12,083 bases of DNA. Origin: Desulfobacteraceae bacterium (lineage in GTDB: Bacteria; Desulfobacterota; DSM-4660; Desulfatiglandales; B25-G16). The position numbers were made by a program, and so were the translations under genes. Below, in pieces: positions 6,533 to 12,083 of this stretch (position 1 is the stretch's first letter; the number at the start of each line of letters is the position of its first letter). The stretch is from the NCBI GenBank assembly GCA_030615565.1, contig JAUWZC010000050.1, forward strand, positions 1 through 12,083, read 5' to 3'. The notes beneath the pieces were generated by a model, which did no database searches, was not told the DNA's origin, and worked only from the letters and a program-made list of their open reading frames with translations.

Positions 6533-7927
6533 CTATCCAATACTTGGCCAGTGATCGTCCCATGGTCTTATTTTTTCATAGGCATGAGAGGCCTGTAGCA
6601 CTAAATCATCTCTTTGGCGCGGACCAATGATCTGAAGACCCGCTGGAAGGCCATTTTTGGTAAGACCTACTGGGACAGTGGCAGCGGGGTGACCAGACAG
6701 ATTAAAGGGATAGGTGAAGGCGACTGCCCCAAGAATTGGGATAGGGTGTCCATCAATCTCCGCCGGAGGAGGGCCTTTTGAAGCAAAGGCCTCTGTCGGC
6801 ATGGTGGGGGTGAGGAGGAGATCAAACCTCTCAAAGAGATCTCCCATGATTTGGTTCAGCTCTGTCCATACTTTCTGTGCTTCAATATGGTCCTCCATGG
6901 AAAAAGATTTAACCTGATCAAGGGAGTTCACCAGGGTTTTTCCCATCTCTTCACGGTTTTTATCAAGATCTTGGTGTAATTGGCTGTATAATTCACAATT
7001 GAAGATTTTGGACCAGGTTTCACCTACATCTGGTAATGATCCTTCCCAGCTCTCAACTATATGTCCCATTTCCTCAAAACGTTTTGCGGCTTTTTCTACT
7101 AGGCTCATCACATCTTTCTGCACCCTGGCATATCCCAAAGTAGGGCTGAAGGCTATCCTGAGATCAGTGGGAATATCTTCCAGGCATTTTAAAAAAGAAT
7201 GTTCTGGAGAGGGGAGGGAGTAAGGATCAGAAGCATTGTATCCAGAAACACAGTCCAGATAAAGGGCGGCATCCTTCACAGTCCTGGTCAAAGGACCCAT
7301 GCACCAGATCGGATGTGTTTGCAGAAGAGGGAAGGGACCCCTGGGGATTCTACCAAAGGATGTCTTTAATCCAAAACAGCCGGAATATGAGGCTGGAATG
7401 CGTATGGAACCGCCTGCATCAGAGCCTGTGGCTATAGGAACCATTCCTCCTGCCACTGCAGCAGCAGAGCCCCCGCTGGATCCACCAGGTGTGCGTTCTG
7501 TATTCCAGGGATTTCTGGTCACACCATAGAGCATATTTTTTGTAAAGCCAGTGAACCCAAATTCAGGGGTATTGGTTTTTCCTACAACAATGGCACCGGC
7601 TGCCTTAAGCCTTGCCACCTGGATTGAATCCCTCTGGGCAATATTGTTTTTGTAGGGAACTGAGCCGAAACTAGTCACCATTCCTTTCACGTCTTCGAGG
7701 TCCTTAACACCTATTGGTATGCCGACTAGGAGTCCAGTTTCTTGACTTGAAGCGAGACGCTCTACTATAGACCTTGCCTCCCTCATTGCTTGATCAGCCC
7801 GTACGGAGACAAATGCATTAAGAACGGGATTAACCGCCTCTATTCTTTGTAATGTCTCTTCCATCAGTTCAACGGGAGAGAGGTCTTTTGACCTGATGAG
7901 TTTTGCAAGTTCCTGTGCAGAAAGCAA
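6533..7927 (-). CDS. Amidase signature family hydrolase
   Basis: Amidase signature enzymes hydrolyse amide bonds with a Ser-cisSer-Lys triad. All three residues are present with family spacing: Lys75 in GVKDLED (73-79), Ser150 in TPGGSSGGSAAA (146-157) and nucleophile Ser174 in GSDAGGSIRIPAS (168-180). The C-terminal part (FNLSGHPAATVPVGL, 408-422; GLPAGLQIIGP, 426-436) is also typical. At 464 residues it is a free-standing amidase; the physiological substrate cannot be told, and no gatB or gatC is adjacent, so a GatA role is unlikely. The start is TTG at 7927-7925, with AAAGG about 9 nt upstream and an in-frame stop at 7942-7940. That TTG is the first codon outside the RAYT element, so the original start and promoter were probably lost or replaced. 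The N-terminus (LSAQELAKLI) is nearly complete compared with relatives. Confidence 0.93.
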   Translation of the reverse strand: MLSAQELAKLIRSKDLSPVELMEETLQRIEAVNPVLNAFVSVRADQAMREARSIVERLASSQETGLLVGIPIGVKDLEDVKGMVTSFGSVPYKNNIAQRDSIQVARLKAAGAIVVGKTNTPEFGFTGFTKNMLYGVTRNPWNTERTPGGSSGGSAAAVAGGMVPIATGSDAGGSIRIPASYSGCFGLKTSFGRIPRGPFPLLQTHPIWCMGPLTRTVKDAALYLDCVSGYNASDPYSLPSPEHSFLKCLEDIPTDLRIAFSPTLGYARVQKDVMSLVEKAAKRFEEMGHIVESWEGSLPDVGETWSKIFNCELYSQLHQDLDKNREEMGKTLVNSLDQVKSFSMEDHIEAQKVWTELNQIMGDLFERFDLLLTPTMPTEAFASKGPPPAEIDGHPIPILGAVAFTYPFNLSGHPAATVPVGLTKNGLPAGLQIIGPRQRDDLVLQASHAYEKIRPWDDHWPSIG

Positions 7928-7952
7928 GGGGTCAAACCTTTACTATTAACTA
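7928..7952. repeat. Terminal inverted repeat of the RAYT element, amidase side
   Basis: This 25-bp end starts with GGGGTCAAACCT on the plus strand and continues TTACTATTAACTA. It pairs with 9048-9072, with mismatches only at positions 13, 14 and 21. It overlaps the RAYT stop codon (7948-7946) and stops directly before the TTG start of the amidase, and it contains the AAAGG that serves as the likely amidase ribosome binding site. Confidence 0.8.
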
Positions 7953-8971
7953 GAAGAATTATTCCATATTTGAGTCAGCTTTTGAAAACGACGTCTCAGA
8001 TCAGAATCATTCTCCATTCTTGATAATAGACGTTTTCTGTTTTGAGTTAATGCCGCGACACTCACACCACCCAATGTTCGGCCAATATGGGCAAGACTCA
8101 TTTTTCCGGCCAGAAAAAAACAGCATAGTTCCATAAATACAGAGCGGACAGCCTGGCATGCCGAACGCCTTTGATACAATTCTGGGATTGATACCTCGAA
8201 TTCCAGGGATACCTGCCGGGCAATCTGATCTATTGTACTTGGTCCGGTTTCCAGTTCCTTTAGTCCGGGCAGTTCTCTTGTATCTTTTTTTTTCCTGGAG
8301 AGGAACTGTTCGTAAATCCAATCTACAAAGGCATTTGATCCCAGTACCACTTGACCTTTAACATCTTCCCAAAAGGTGATATTCATATCCTTTCCAATAC
8401 CGTTCAATACAAACTGCTCGTATCGTTTCCGACCGTTACGATCATCAGCTTTTCCAACCATTGCAAGAATTTTTTCCTGAGAAACAAAAGATTGCCGGTG
8501 CTTCAAACTAACGTACCCACGGTAACTACTCCAAGGGTAGCTGCGAATAATTTGCTTCTTCTCATCAATCTCAAGCTGAGAATATTTTTTGATTCGTACT
8601 GGATTGAGGTGCAAATATCGACTCAGTTCAATGAGATAGCTGTCCGAATCCACAACGATGGCCTTGTAACGGCCTTGGAAAAGGTGGCCGCTTCGCCTAT
8701 GGCGGCGGTTGTAATAGACTATATAGGCTGTATTAAAGCGCTGCATGAAACTCTTAAGATTTGCTTCTTGGGTCATGAGAAGAAGATGAAAATGGTTTTC
8801 CATGAGTACATAGGCATGAACTTCGATTCTGTAAAGCTTTGCACTTTTATCAAGGATTTCTAAAAACCTGCCTCTGTCATGGTCATTGCTGAAAATCTCT
8901 TTCTTCTCATTGCCCCGGCAGGTGACGTGATACCAGGCACCAGGATACTCTATGCGTATGGGTCTTGCCAT
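7946..8971 (-). CDS. REP-associated tyrosine transposase (Y1/HUH) with DnaA domain IV-like C-terminus
   Basis: The 341-residue product belongs to the IS200/IS605-related Y1 transposases, which cut and rejoin single-stranded DNA with one tyrosine. The catalytic domain spans about 1-150: RPIRIEYPGAWYHVTCRGN (3-21), the HUH motif His60-Phe-His62 in MENHFHLLL (57-65), SGHLFQGRYKAI (94-105) and SYLIELSRYLHLNPVR (111-126), where Tyr112 is the probable nucleophile. The C-terminal part (about 245-330) resembles the helix-turn-helix DNA-binding domain of DnaA: TIDQIARQVSLEFEVSIPEL (246-265), then MSLAHIGRTLGGVSVAAL (291-308). The DHTT contact motif of DnaA is absent. The ATG follows CAGGAGAAA. The reading frame is intact, so activity is possible. 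It lies 23 nt after queC and 18 nt before the amidase, inside its own inverted repeats. Confidence 0.93.
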   Translation of the reverse strand: MARPIRIEYPGAWYHVTCRGNEKKEIFSNDHDRGRFLEILDKSAKLYRIEVHAYVLMENHFHLLLMTQEANLKSFMQRFNTAYIVYYNRRHRRSGHLFQGRYKAIVVDSDSYLIELSRYLHLNPVRIKKYSQLEIDEKKQIIRSYPWSSYRGYVSLKHRQSFVSQEKILAMVGKADDRNGRKRYEQFVLNGIGKDMNITFWEDVKGQVVLGSNAFVDWIYEQFLSRKKKDTRELPGLKELETGPSTIDQIARQVSLEFEVSIPELYQRRSACQAVRSVFMELCCFFLAGKMSLAHIGRTLGGVSVAALTQNRKRLLSRMENDSDLRRRFQKLTQIWNNSSS

Positions 8972-8994
8972 TTTCTCCTGAACATCTGATGGGA

Positions 8995-9741
8995 TTAGTT
9001 TTTTCTATAAAGCCTGATCACTTTCTTTTTAGCATAAAAATTAGCTTTAGTCAATAGTTTAGGTTTGACCCCATTTCTGATACCTGCCTCTTCAAAACCT
9101 TTCTTCCGTAAAAGACAACTGTCGCACTCACCGCAAGGCAGGCCATCTTTTCCAGGGTTATAACAGCTAAGGGTCATTGAATAGTCTACACCTAAAGATA
9201 TCCCCTTTTTTATGATCTCCCCCTTTGTCATATATATCAGGGGTGCATGTATCTTTATCCCTTTTCCCTCCACGCCTGCCTTTGTTGCAAGATTAGCTGT
9301 CTTTTGAAAGGATTCTACAAATTCTGGTCTGCAATCAGGATAGCCGGAAAAATCAATGGCGTTAACACCAATAAATATATCTGTTGCATCTAGAACCTCG
9401 GCCCAGGCAAGGGCATAGGCCAAAAAGATAGTATTTCTTGCCGGAACATATGTAATAGGAACCTTCCCTGTGCTTATCTCTTTTAGTTTTCTCCCTTGAG
9501 GTATTGGAATATCTTCTGTAAGGGCTGAGCCACCAATAGTGCCCAGGTCAATGTGAAGGATGAGATGTCTTTGTGCCCCAAAATGTTTCGCAACTTTCTG
9601 GGCTGCCTCAAGCTCGAGCTTATGCCTTTGCCCATAATCAAAGGAGAGGGCATATATATCATATCCCTCATGTTTTGCTATAGCCATAATTGTTGTGCTA
9701 TCCAGACCACCGCTTAAGAGCACAACAGCTTTTCTTAACAT
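8995..9741 (-). CDS. queC: 7-cyano-7-deazaguanine synthase QueC with element-derived C-terminal tail
   Basis: QueC converts 7-carboxy-7-deazaguanine to preQ0 using ATP and ammonia, in the cytosol. The product is 248 residues from the ATG at 9741-9739, which follows AGAGG by 8 nt. It has the PP-loop SGGLDS (10-15), SFDYGQRH (33-40), YVPARNTIFLAYAL (98-111), FIGVNAIDFSGYPDCRPEF (123-141) and the zinc-binding Cys193, Cys203, Cys206 and Cys209. An upstream extension to 9819 would lie inside queE and is rejected. Residues 224-248 and the stop lie within the RAYT element, and this lysine-rich tail is not family sequence. The native protein would have ended near residue 223, close to the usual 220-230. 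All catalytic and metal-binding residues lie before the junction, so function is probably kept. The queE stop is 1 nt upstream. Confidence 0.96.
   Translation of the reverse strand: MLRKAVVLLSGGLDSTTIMAIAKHEGYDIYALSFDYGQRHKLELEAAQKVAKHFGAQRHLILHIDLGTIGGSALTEDIPIPQGRKLKEISTGKVPITYVPARNTIFLAYALAWAEVLDATDIFIGVNAIDFSGYPDCRPEFVESFQKTANLATKAGVEGKGIKIHAPLIYMTKGEIIKKGISLGVDYSMTLSCYNPGKDGLPCGECDSCLLRKKGFEEAGIRNGVKPKLLTKANFYAKKKVIRLYRKN
9048..9072. repeat. Terminal inverted repeat of the RAYT element, queC side
   Basis: This end reads TAGTCAATAGTTT then AGGTTTGACCCC on the plus strand and is the inverted partner of 7928-7952 (22 of 25 identical). It is translated as part of queC: the GGG and GTC codons of its outer edge give Gly224 and Val225 of QueC. 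The sequence just outside (9073 onward) returns to recognisable QueC coding sequence. Confidence 0.8.
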
Positions 9742-9742
9742 T

Positions 9743-10387
9743 TTAAACGCCTCTTGTATTCTCTCCCCAGATATACTTGTGTAATTGTATGTGAAGCCTG
9801 ACCTGCAAATGATCCTCAAGTATCCAGGTAGCTAATTCCTTGAGGTCCATCTTATTAAATACAGGGGAAAAATTAATAAATAGTTTTCTTCTTCTTTTTA
9901 TGGCTGAATGATCTAATATCTTCTTAGCATAAAGATAATCTTGCCGGTGAGCAATAACAAATTTTAACTGATCATTAGTGGTTAGGTAATCCAGGTTTTT
10001 CCAGTAATTCTTGTTATCCATCCCACTTGATGGGCATTTAATATCAACGATCCTGATACATCTTTTATCTACCGAGCTTATATCCTGACTCCCATTTGTC
10101 TCAAGTAGCACGGTGTAACCATTTTTAATAAGAGATGATATCAAATCAGGTGTTTCATCTTGGATAAGGGGTTCCCCTCCTGTCACCTCCACCATGTTAC
10201 AGTCAAATCTCTTCACCGTGGCAAGAATGCTGTCAAGGAAAATATCATCCCCTTCTTCATATGCATATTTTGTATCACAATACTTACACCTTAGATTACA
10301 CCCTGTTAGCCTGATAAATATACAAGGACAGCCGGCGAATGTGCTTTCTCCTTGGATGCTATAGAAGATTTCATTTATTTTTAACAT
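9743..10387 (-). CDS. queE: 7-carboxy-7-deazaguanine synthase QueE (radical SAM)
   Basis: QueE is a radical-SAM enzyme that contracts 6-carboxytetrahydropterin to 7-carboxy-7-deazaguanine, the substrate of QueC. The 214-residue product opens with INEIFYSIQGESTFAG (4-19), carries the iron-sulfur cluster motif Cys30-x3-Cys34-x2-Cys37 (CNLRCKYC), the TGGEP motif (69-73), LLETNGS (94-100), DIKCPSSGM (115-123) and the family-typical end LHIQLHKYIWG (198-208). Length is normal. The ATG lies 8 nt after the radA stop and has no clear Shine-Dalgarno sequence, so it may depend on coupling to radA translation. queC follows after 1 nt, a tight functional pair. queD, which makes its substrate, is not in this window. 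Confidence 0.97.
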   Translation of the reverse strand: MLKINEIFYSIQGESTFAGCPCIFIRLTGCNLRCKYCDTKYAYEEGDDIFLDSILATVKRFDCNMVEVTGGEPLIQDETPDLISSLIKNGYTVLLETNGSQDISSVDKRCIRIVDIKCPSSGMDNKNYWKNLDYLTTNDQLKFVIAHRQDYLYAKKILDHSAIKRRRKLFINFSPVFNKMDLKELATWILEDHLQVRLHIQLHKYIWGENTRGV

Positions 10388-10395
10388 TATACATC

Positions 10396-11769
10396 TTAAA
10401 AGAGGGCTTCCAGCAATTCAATGACTGATGAAACACCAATGAGTTCTATATCTATCTTACCTTTCAGTGTTTTTACGCTTTTTTTTGAAACTAAACATCG
10501 TGAAAAACCTAATTTTACTGCCTCTTTCAATCTGAGCTCGGTCTGGCTTACACCCCTGACCTCCCCGGAGAGCCCAACCTCACCAAAGGTAACAGTGTTT
10601 CTTGGGATCGGTTTATTAAGAAAACTTGAGGCAGTGGTAGAGATAATTCCAAGATCGATAGCAGGCTCTTCGACCTTTATCCCCCTAGCTACATTTATGA
10701 AGATATCTTTATTAGAGAGATTAACTCCTCCTCTCTTAGATAAAACCGCAACAAGCAGGCTAACCCTGTTTGGGTCAACACCAATGGTAGTTCTGCGTGG
10801 TATGGCAAGGGAACTGGAGCAAACAAGGGCCTGCATTTCTATCAGTAATGGTCTGGATCCTTCCATGCAGGAAATAACTACAGAGCCACTAACATCTTTT
10901 GATCTCTCCTCTAAAAAGATCTCTGATGGATTGCGAACCTCTTCCAATCCATTATCCATCATCTCAAATACCCCTATCTCGTTAGTGGGGCCATATCTGT
11001 TTTTTACAGACCTTAAGATTCTATAGATATGGGATCCATCTCCTTCGAAATAAAGCACAGTATCCACTAAGTGCTCCAGAACCTTTGGACCTGCTATTGC
11101 CCCATCTTTTGTTACATGTCCGATTAAAAATATTGCTCTTCCAGAGGTTTTTGCCAGGTTCATGAGCTTGGTTGTAACCTCTCTTACCTGCCCGATAGAG
11201 CCTGGAGCAGAACTGAGAGATTCAGTAAAGATTGTCTGGATTGAGTCAATAACTATTATCTGTGGGGCAAGTTCATCAAGCCTATCAATAACATCTTCTA
11301 AACATGTTCCACTTAATAAATAAAGCTCAGATGAGTCATCAGATGAGTCAGTTGAGATCCTCTGTGCCCTCATCTTTATTTGTTGAACCGATTCCTCACT
11401 TGAGATATAGAGGGTTTTAAGACCTTGCTGGGCCAGTCTCTGTACAACCTGTAAAATCAAGGTAGATTTCCCAATACCAGGGTCTCCTCCAATTAAGACA
11501 ATGGAGCCTGGAACAACTCCTCCCCCAAGGGTCCTATCGAATTCATTCAATCCTGTTTTATGTCTGGCCTCTTTGTCTATGTTAACAGTATCGATCCTTT
11601 GAGGCCTCCCTAAGAGATCTTGTCTTCTTTCTCTATCCTGGTGGTGGCCTATTTCAGTCAGTTCCTCTACAAATGAGTTCCATACGCTACAATCAGGGCA
11701 CCTGCCTAACCATTTTGGGGCCTTATAACCACAACTTTGACATACAAATATAGTTTTTTGCTTGGCCAA
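10396..11769 (-). CDS. radA: DNA repair protein RadA (Sms), branch-migration ATPase
   Basis: RadA helps process recombination intermediates as a hexameric, RecA-like DnaB-type motor. The 457-residue product has an N-terminal zinc finger (Cys10, Cys13, Cys24, Cys27 in the CQSCGYKAPKW and GRCPDC stretches), the Walker A motif GGDPGIGKST (94-103), IIVIDSIQTI as Walker B (171-180), the RadA-specific KNRYG (256-260, usually KNRFG) and a C-terminal Lon-protease-like domain from about 285, including FGEVGLSGEVR (395-405). Length and domain order are standard. The start is TTG at 11769-11767, supported by a strong GGAGG at 11781-11777 with 7-nt spacing and by the family N-terminus MAK. It heads the queE-queC cluster with only 8 nt between it and queE. 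No convincing promoter could be assigned. Confidence 0.97.
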   Translation of the reverse strand: MAKQKTIFVCQSCGYKAPKWLGRCPDCSVWNSFVEELTEIGHHQDRERRQDLLGRPQRIDTVNIDKEARHKTGLNEFDRTLGGGVVPGSIVLIGGDPGIGKSTLILQVVQRLAQQGLKTLYISSEESVQQIKMRAQRISTDSSDDSSELYLLSGTCLEDVIDRLDELAPQIIVIDSIQTIFTESLSSAPGSIGQVREVTTKLMNLAKTSGRAIFLIGHVTKDGAIAGPKVLEHLVDTVLYFEGDGSHIYRILRSVKNRYGPTNEIGVFEMMDNGLEEVRNPSEIFLEERSKDVSGSVVISCMEGSRPLLIEMQALVCSSSLAIPRRTTIGVDPNRVSLLVAVLSKRGGVNLSNKDIFINVARGIKVEEPAIDLGIISTTASSFLNKPIPRNTVTFGEVGLSGEVRGVSQTELRLKEAVKLGFSRCLVSKKSVKTLKGKIDIELIGVSSVIELLEALF

Positions 11770-11798
11770 TTCAATGCCTCCATTTATGCTTCTTTACT

Positions 11799-11842
11799 GC
11801 CGCCCTTTAATGCCACACCCGGGAGGGTGGGGATGGAGGCGG
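11799..11842. repeat. Nested GC-rich inverted repeat upstream of radA
   Basis: CCGCC at 11800-11804 and GGCGG at 11838-11842 can pair around an inner hairpin CACCC-GGGA-GGGTG at 11816-11829. The structure lies 18-72 nt before the radA ribosome binding site and would be in the radA leader if transcription starts upstream of it. The stems are short, so folding is uncertain. There is no U-run, so I do not call it a terminator. Confidence 0.4.
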
Positions 11843-11869
11843 ATAATGAATTATTTCCTTTTTTCAAGG

Positions 11870-11887
11870 CCCGCCCGGAAGGGCGGG
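11870..11887. repeat. Perfect 7-bp GC-rich hairpin with tetraloop
   Basis: CCCGCCC (11870-11876) and GGGCGGG (11881-11887) flank a GGAA loop (TTCC on the minus strand). On the minus strand it is followed by CCTTGAAAAAAGG rather than a U-run, so the terminator reading is weak. It stands out against the AT-rich spacer and resembles the ACCCGCC/GGCGGGT hairpin between queA and tgt, suggesting a shared family of short palindromes. Confidence 0.65.
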
Positions 11888-11890
11888 GTC

Positions 11891-11953
11891 GTTGACTTGT
11901 TCACAGCTTTCCATTTATAGAAGCCTGGCTGCGGTCAACGGATAACTGTGAAC
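11891..11953. repeat. Interleaved inverted repeats GTTGAC and GTTCACAG
   Basis: GTTGAC (11891-11896) pairs with GTCAAC (11934-11939), and GTTCACAG (11899-11906) pairs with CTGTGAAC (11946-11953). The pairs cross (a-b-a'-b'), so both cannot form as a simple nested hairpin; together they would make a pseudoknot or represent two inverted copies of a spacer repeat. The region between the unknown upstream gene and radA contains no reading frame I can support. Confidence 0.45.
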
Positions 11954-11991
11954 GTTTGGTCTATATTGTTATTTTCTTTCATCAGTCTTCA

Positions 11992-12083
11992 TTAGTCAAT
12001 GTAAAACAGCCCCTGCATTTCCAGTTCTTTAACTCTAGGGAAATAAAAATTAAGAAGATCTTCCGGGTTGACAAAGTGCGATG
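11992..12083 (-). CDS. 3' end of an unidentified gene (C-terminal 29 residues)
   Basis: One minus-strand frame enters from the right edge and ends in TAA at 11994-11992, giving 29 complete residues with a protein-like composition (FVNPEDLLNFYFPRVKELE near the start of the visible part, ending GLFYID). The other two frames read poorer sequence. I do not recognise the family from so short a piece. It would be the gene upstream of radA, separated by 222 nt of palindrome-rich spacer, which suggests a transcription break between the two. Confidence 0.4.
   Translation of the reverse strand, partial: SHFVNPEDLLNFYFPRVKELEMQGLFYID

Larger units (their letters stand above)
7928..9072 (-). mobile_element. 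1,145-bp RAYT transposon with 25-bp imperfect terminal inverted repeats
   Basis: A 25-bp sequence at 7928-7952 and the reverse complement of 9048-9072 match at 22 of 25 positions, including an identical 12-base outer core GGGGTCAAACCT and an ACTATT block. Between them lies one gene, a REP-associated tyrosine transposase. The RAYT stop codon falls inside the left repeat. The right repeat lies within the queC reading frame, so the element supplies queC codons 224 to stop. No target-site duplication is visible (AGCAA outside the left end, ATTTC outside the right), as expected for HUH-type transposition. Joining the flanks would fuse queC and the amidase in frame, so the locus was probably also deleted or rearranged. 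Element boundaries are inferred from the repeats alone. Confidence 0.75.

Noticed and set aside
6501..6563. Longer start of the GDT1 protein at 6563
   Set aside because: It would overlap the amidase end and add residues before a family-typical start that already has a good ribosome binding site.
6533..7927. Amidase as the GatA subunit of the Asp/Glu-tRNA amidotransferase
   Set aside because: No gatB or gatC is adjacent, and the sequence fits general free-standing amidases as well or better; only the broad family is supported.
8007..8321. Alternate minus-strand frame inside the RAYT gene (104 codons)
   Set aside because: It is out of frame with the transposase and has no homologous pattern; the overlapping frame is explained by the RAYT gene.
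8351..8863. 170-codon plus-strand reading frame opposite the RAYT gene
   Set aside because: It is fully antisense to a clear transposase with intact motifs, and its translation shows no recognisable domain; it is a shadow frame.
9742..9819. Upstream extension of QueC to 9819
   Set aside because: It lies inside queE; the ATG at 9741 has a binding site and matches the family start.
10421..11026. 201-codon plus-strand reading frame opposite radA
   Set aside because: It lies entirely within the conserved Lon-like region of radA on the other strand, and its Ser/Thr/Leu-rich translation is typical of a shadow frame.
11971..11999. Promoter-like pair TTGACT and GAAAAT with 17-nt spacing upstream of radA, minus strand
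   Set aside because: The -10 match is only 4 of 6, and the -35 overlaps the end of the neighbouring frame; such matches are common by chance in AT-rich spacers.

Overview
The window is one long co-directional block. Every gene I can support lies on the minus strand, so transcription runs from high to low coordinates. In that order: the 3' tip of an unidentified gene, radA, queE, queC, a REP-associated tyrosine transposase (RAYT) in its own small mobile element, an amidase, a half-size TMEM165/GDT1 transporter, a DUF2065 membrane protein, queA, tgt, yajC, secD, secF and the start of an unknown membrane-anchored protein that runs off the left edge. No tRNA, rRNA, CRISPR array or plus-strand gene was found. 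Plus-strand reading frames are shadows of the minus-strand genes.

The gene set suggests a Gram-negative, anaerobe-like bacterium, most plausibly of the Desulfobacterota (former Deltaproteobacteria) or a close relative. This is inference from the queA-tgt-yajC-secD-secF order, a SecF form with two extra membrane segments, DUF2065, the moderately AT-rich base composition, the frequent TTG/GTG starts and short palindromic spacer repeats. No marker gene fixes the taxonomy.

Two functional themes share the strand. The first is queuosine tRNA modification. QueE and QueC make the 7-deazaguanine precursor, Tgt inserts preQ1 into tRNA, and QueA turns it into epoxyqueuosine. The four genes form two pairs, queE-queC and tgt-queA, separated by about 3.1 kb of other genes. 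The second is protein export: yajC-secD-secF encode the accessory membrane complex of the Sec translocase, and tgt overlaps yajC by 8 nt. RadA (DNA repair and branch migration) heads the block.

The most notable structure is a 1,145-bp element at 7928-9072. It holds the RAYT gene between 25-bp imperfect inverted repeats (22 of 25 identical, core GGGGTCAAACCT). One end lies inside the queC reading frame and supplies its last 25 codons and stop. The other end abuts the TTG start of the amidase. Joining the two flanks would fuse queC to the amidase in frame, so a simple clean insertion does not explain the locus. A deletion, or recombination between element copies, is more likely. The RAYT also has a C-terminal region like the DNA-binding domain IV of DnaA.

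Spacers are short (none above 300 bp) but structured: a 50-bp palindrome plus two tandem repeats between secD and secF, a set of direct and inverted AAGTGCCTAA copies between queA and tgt, and several GC-rich palindromes upstream of radA.
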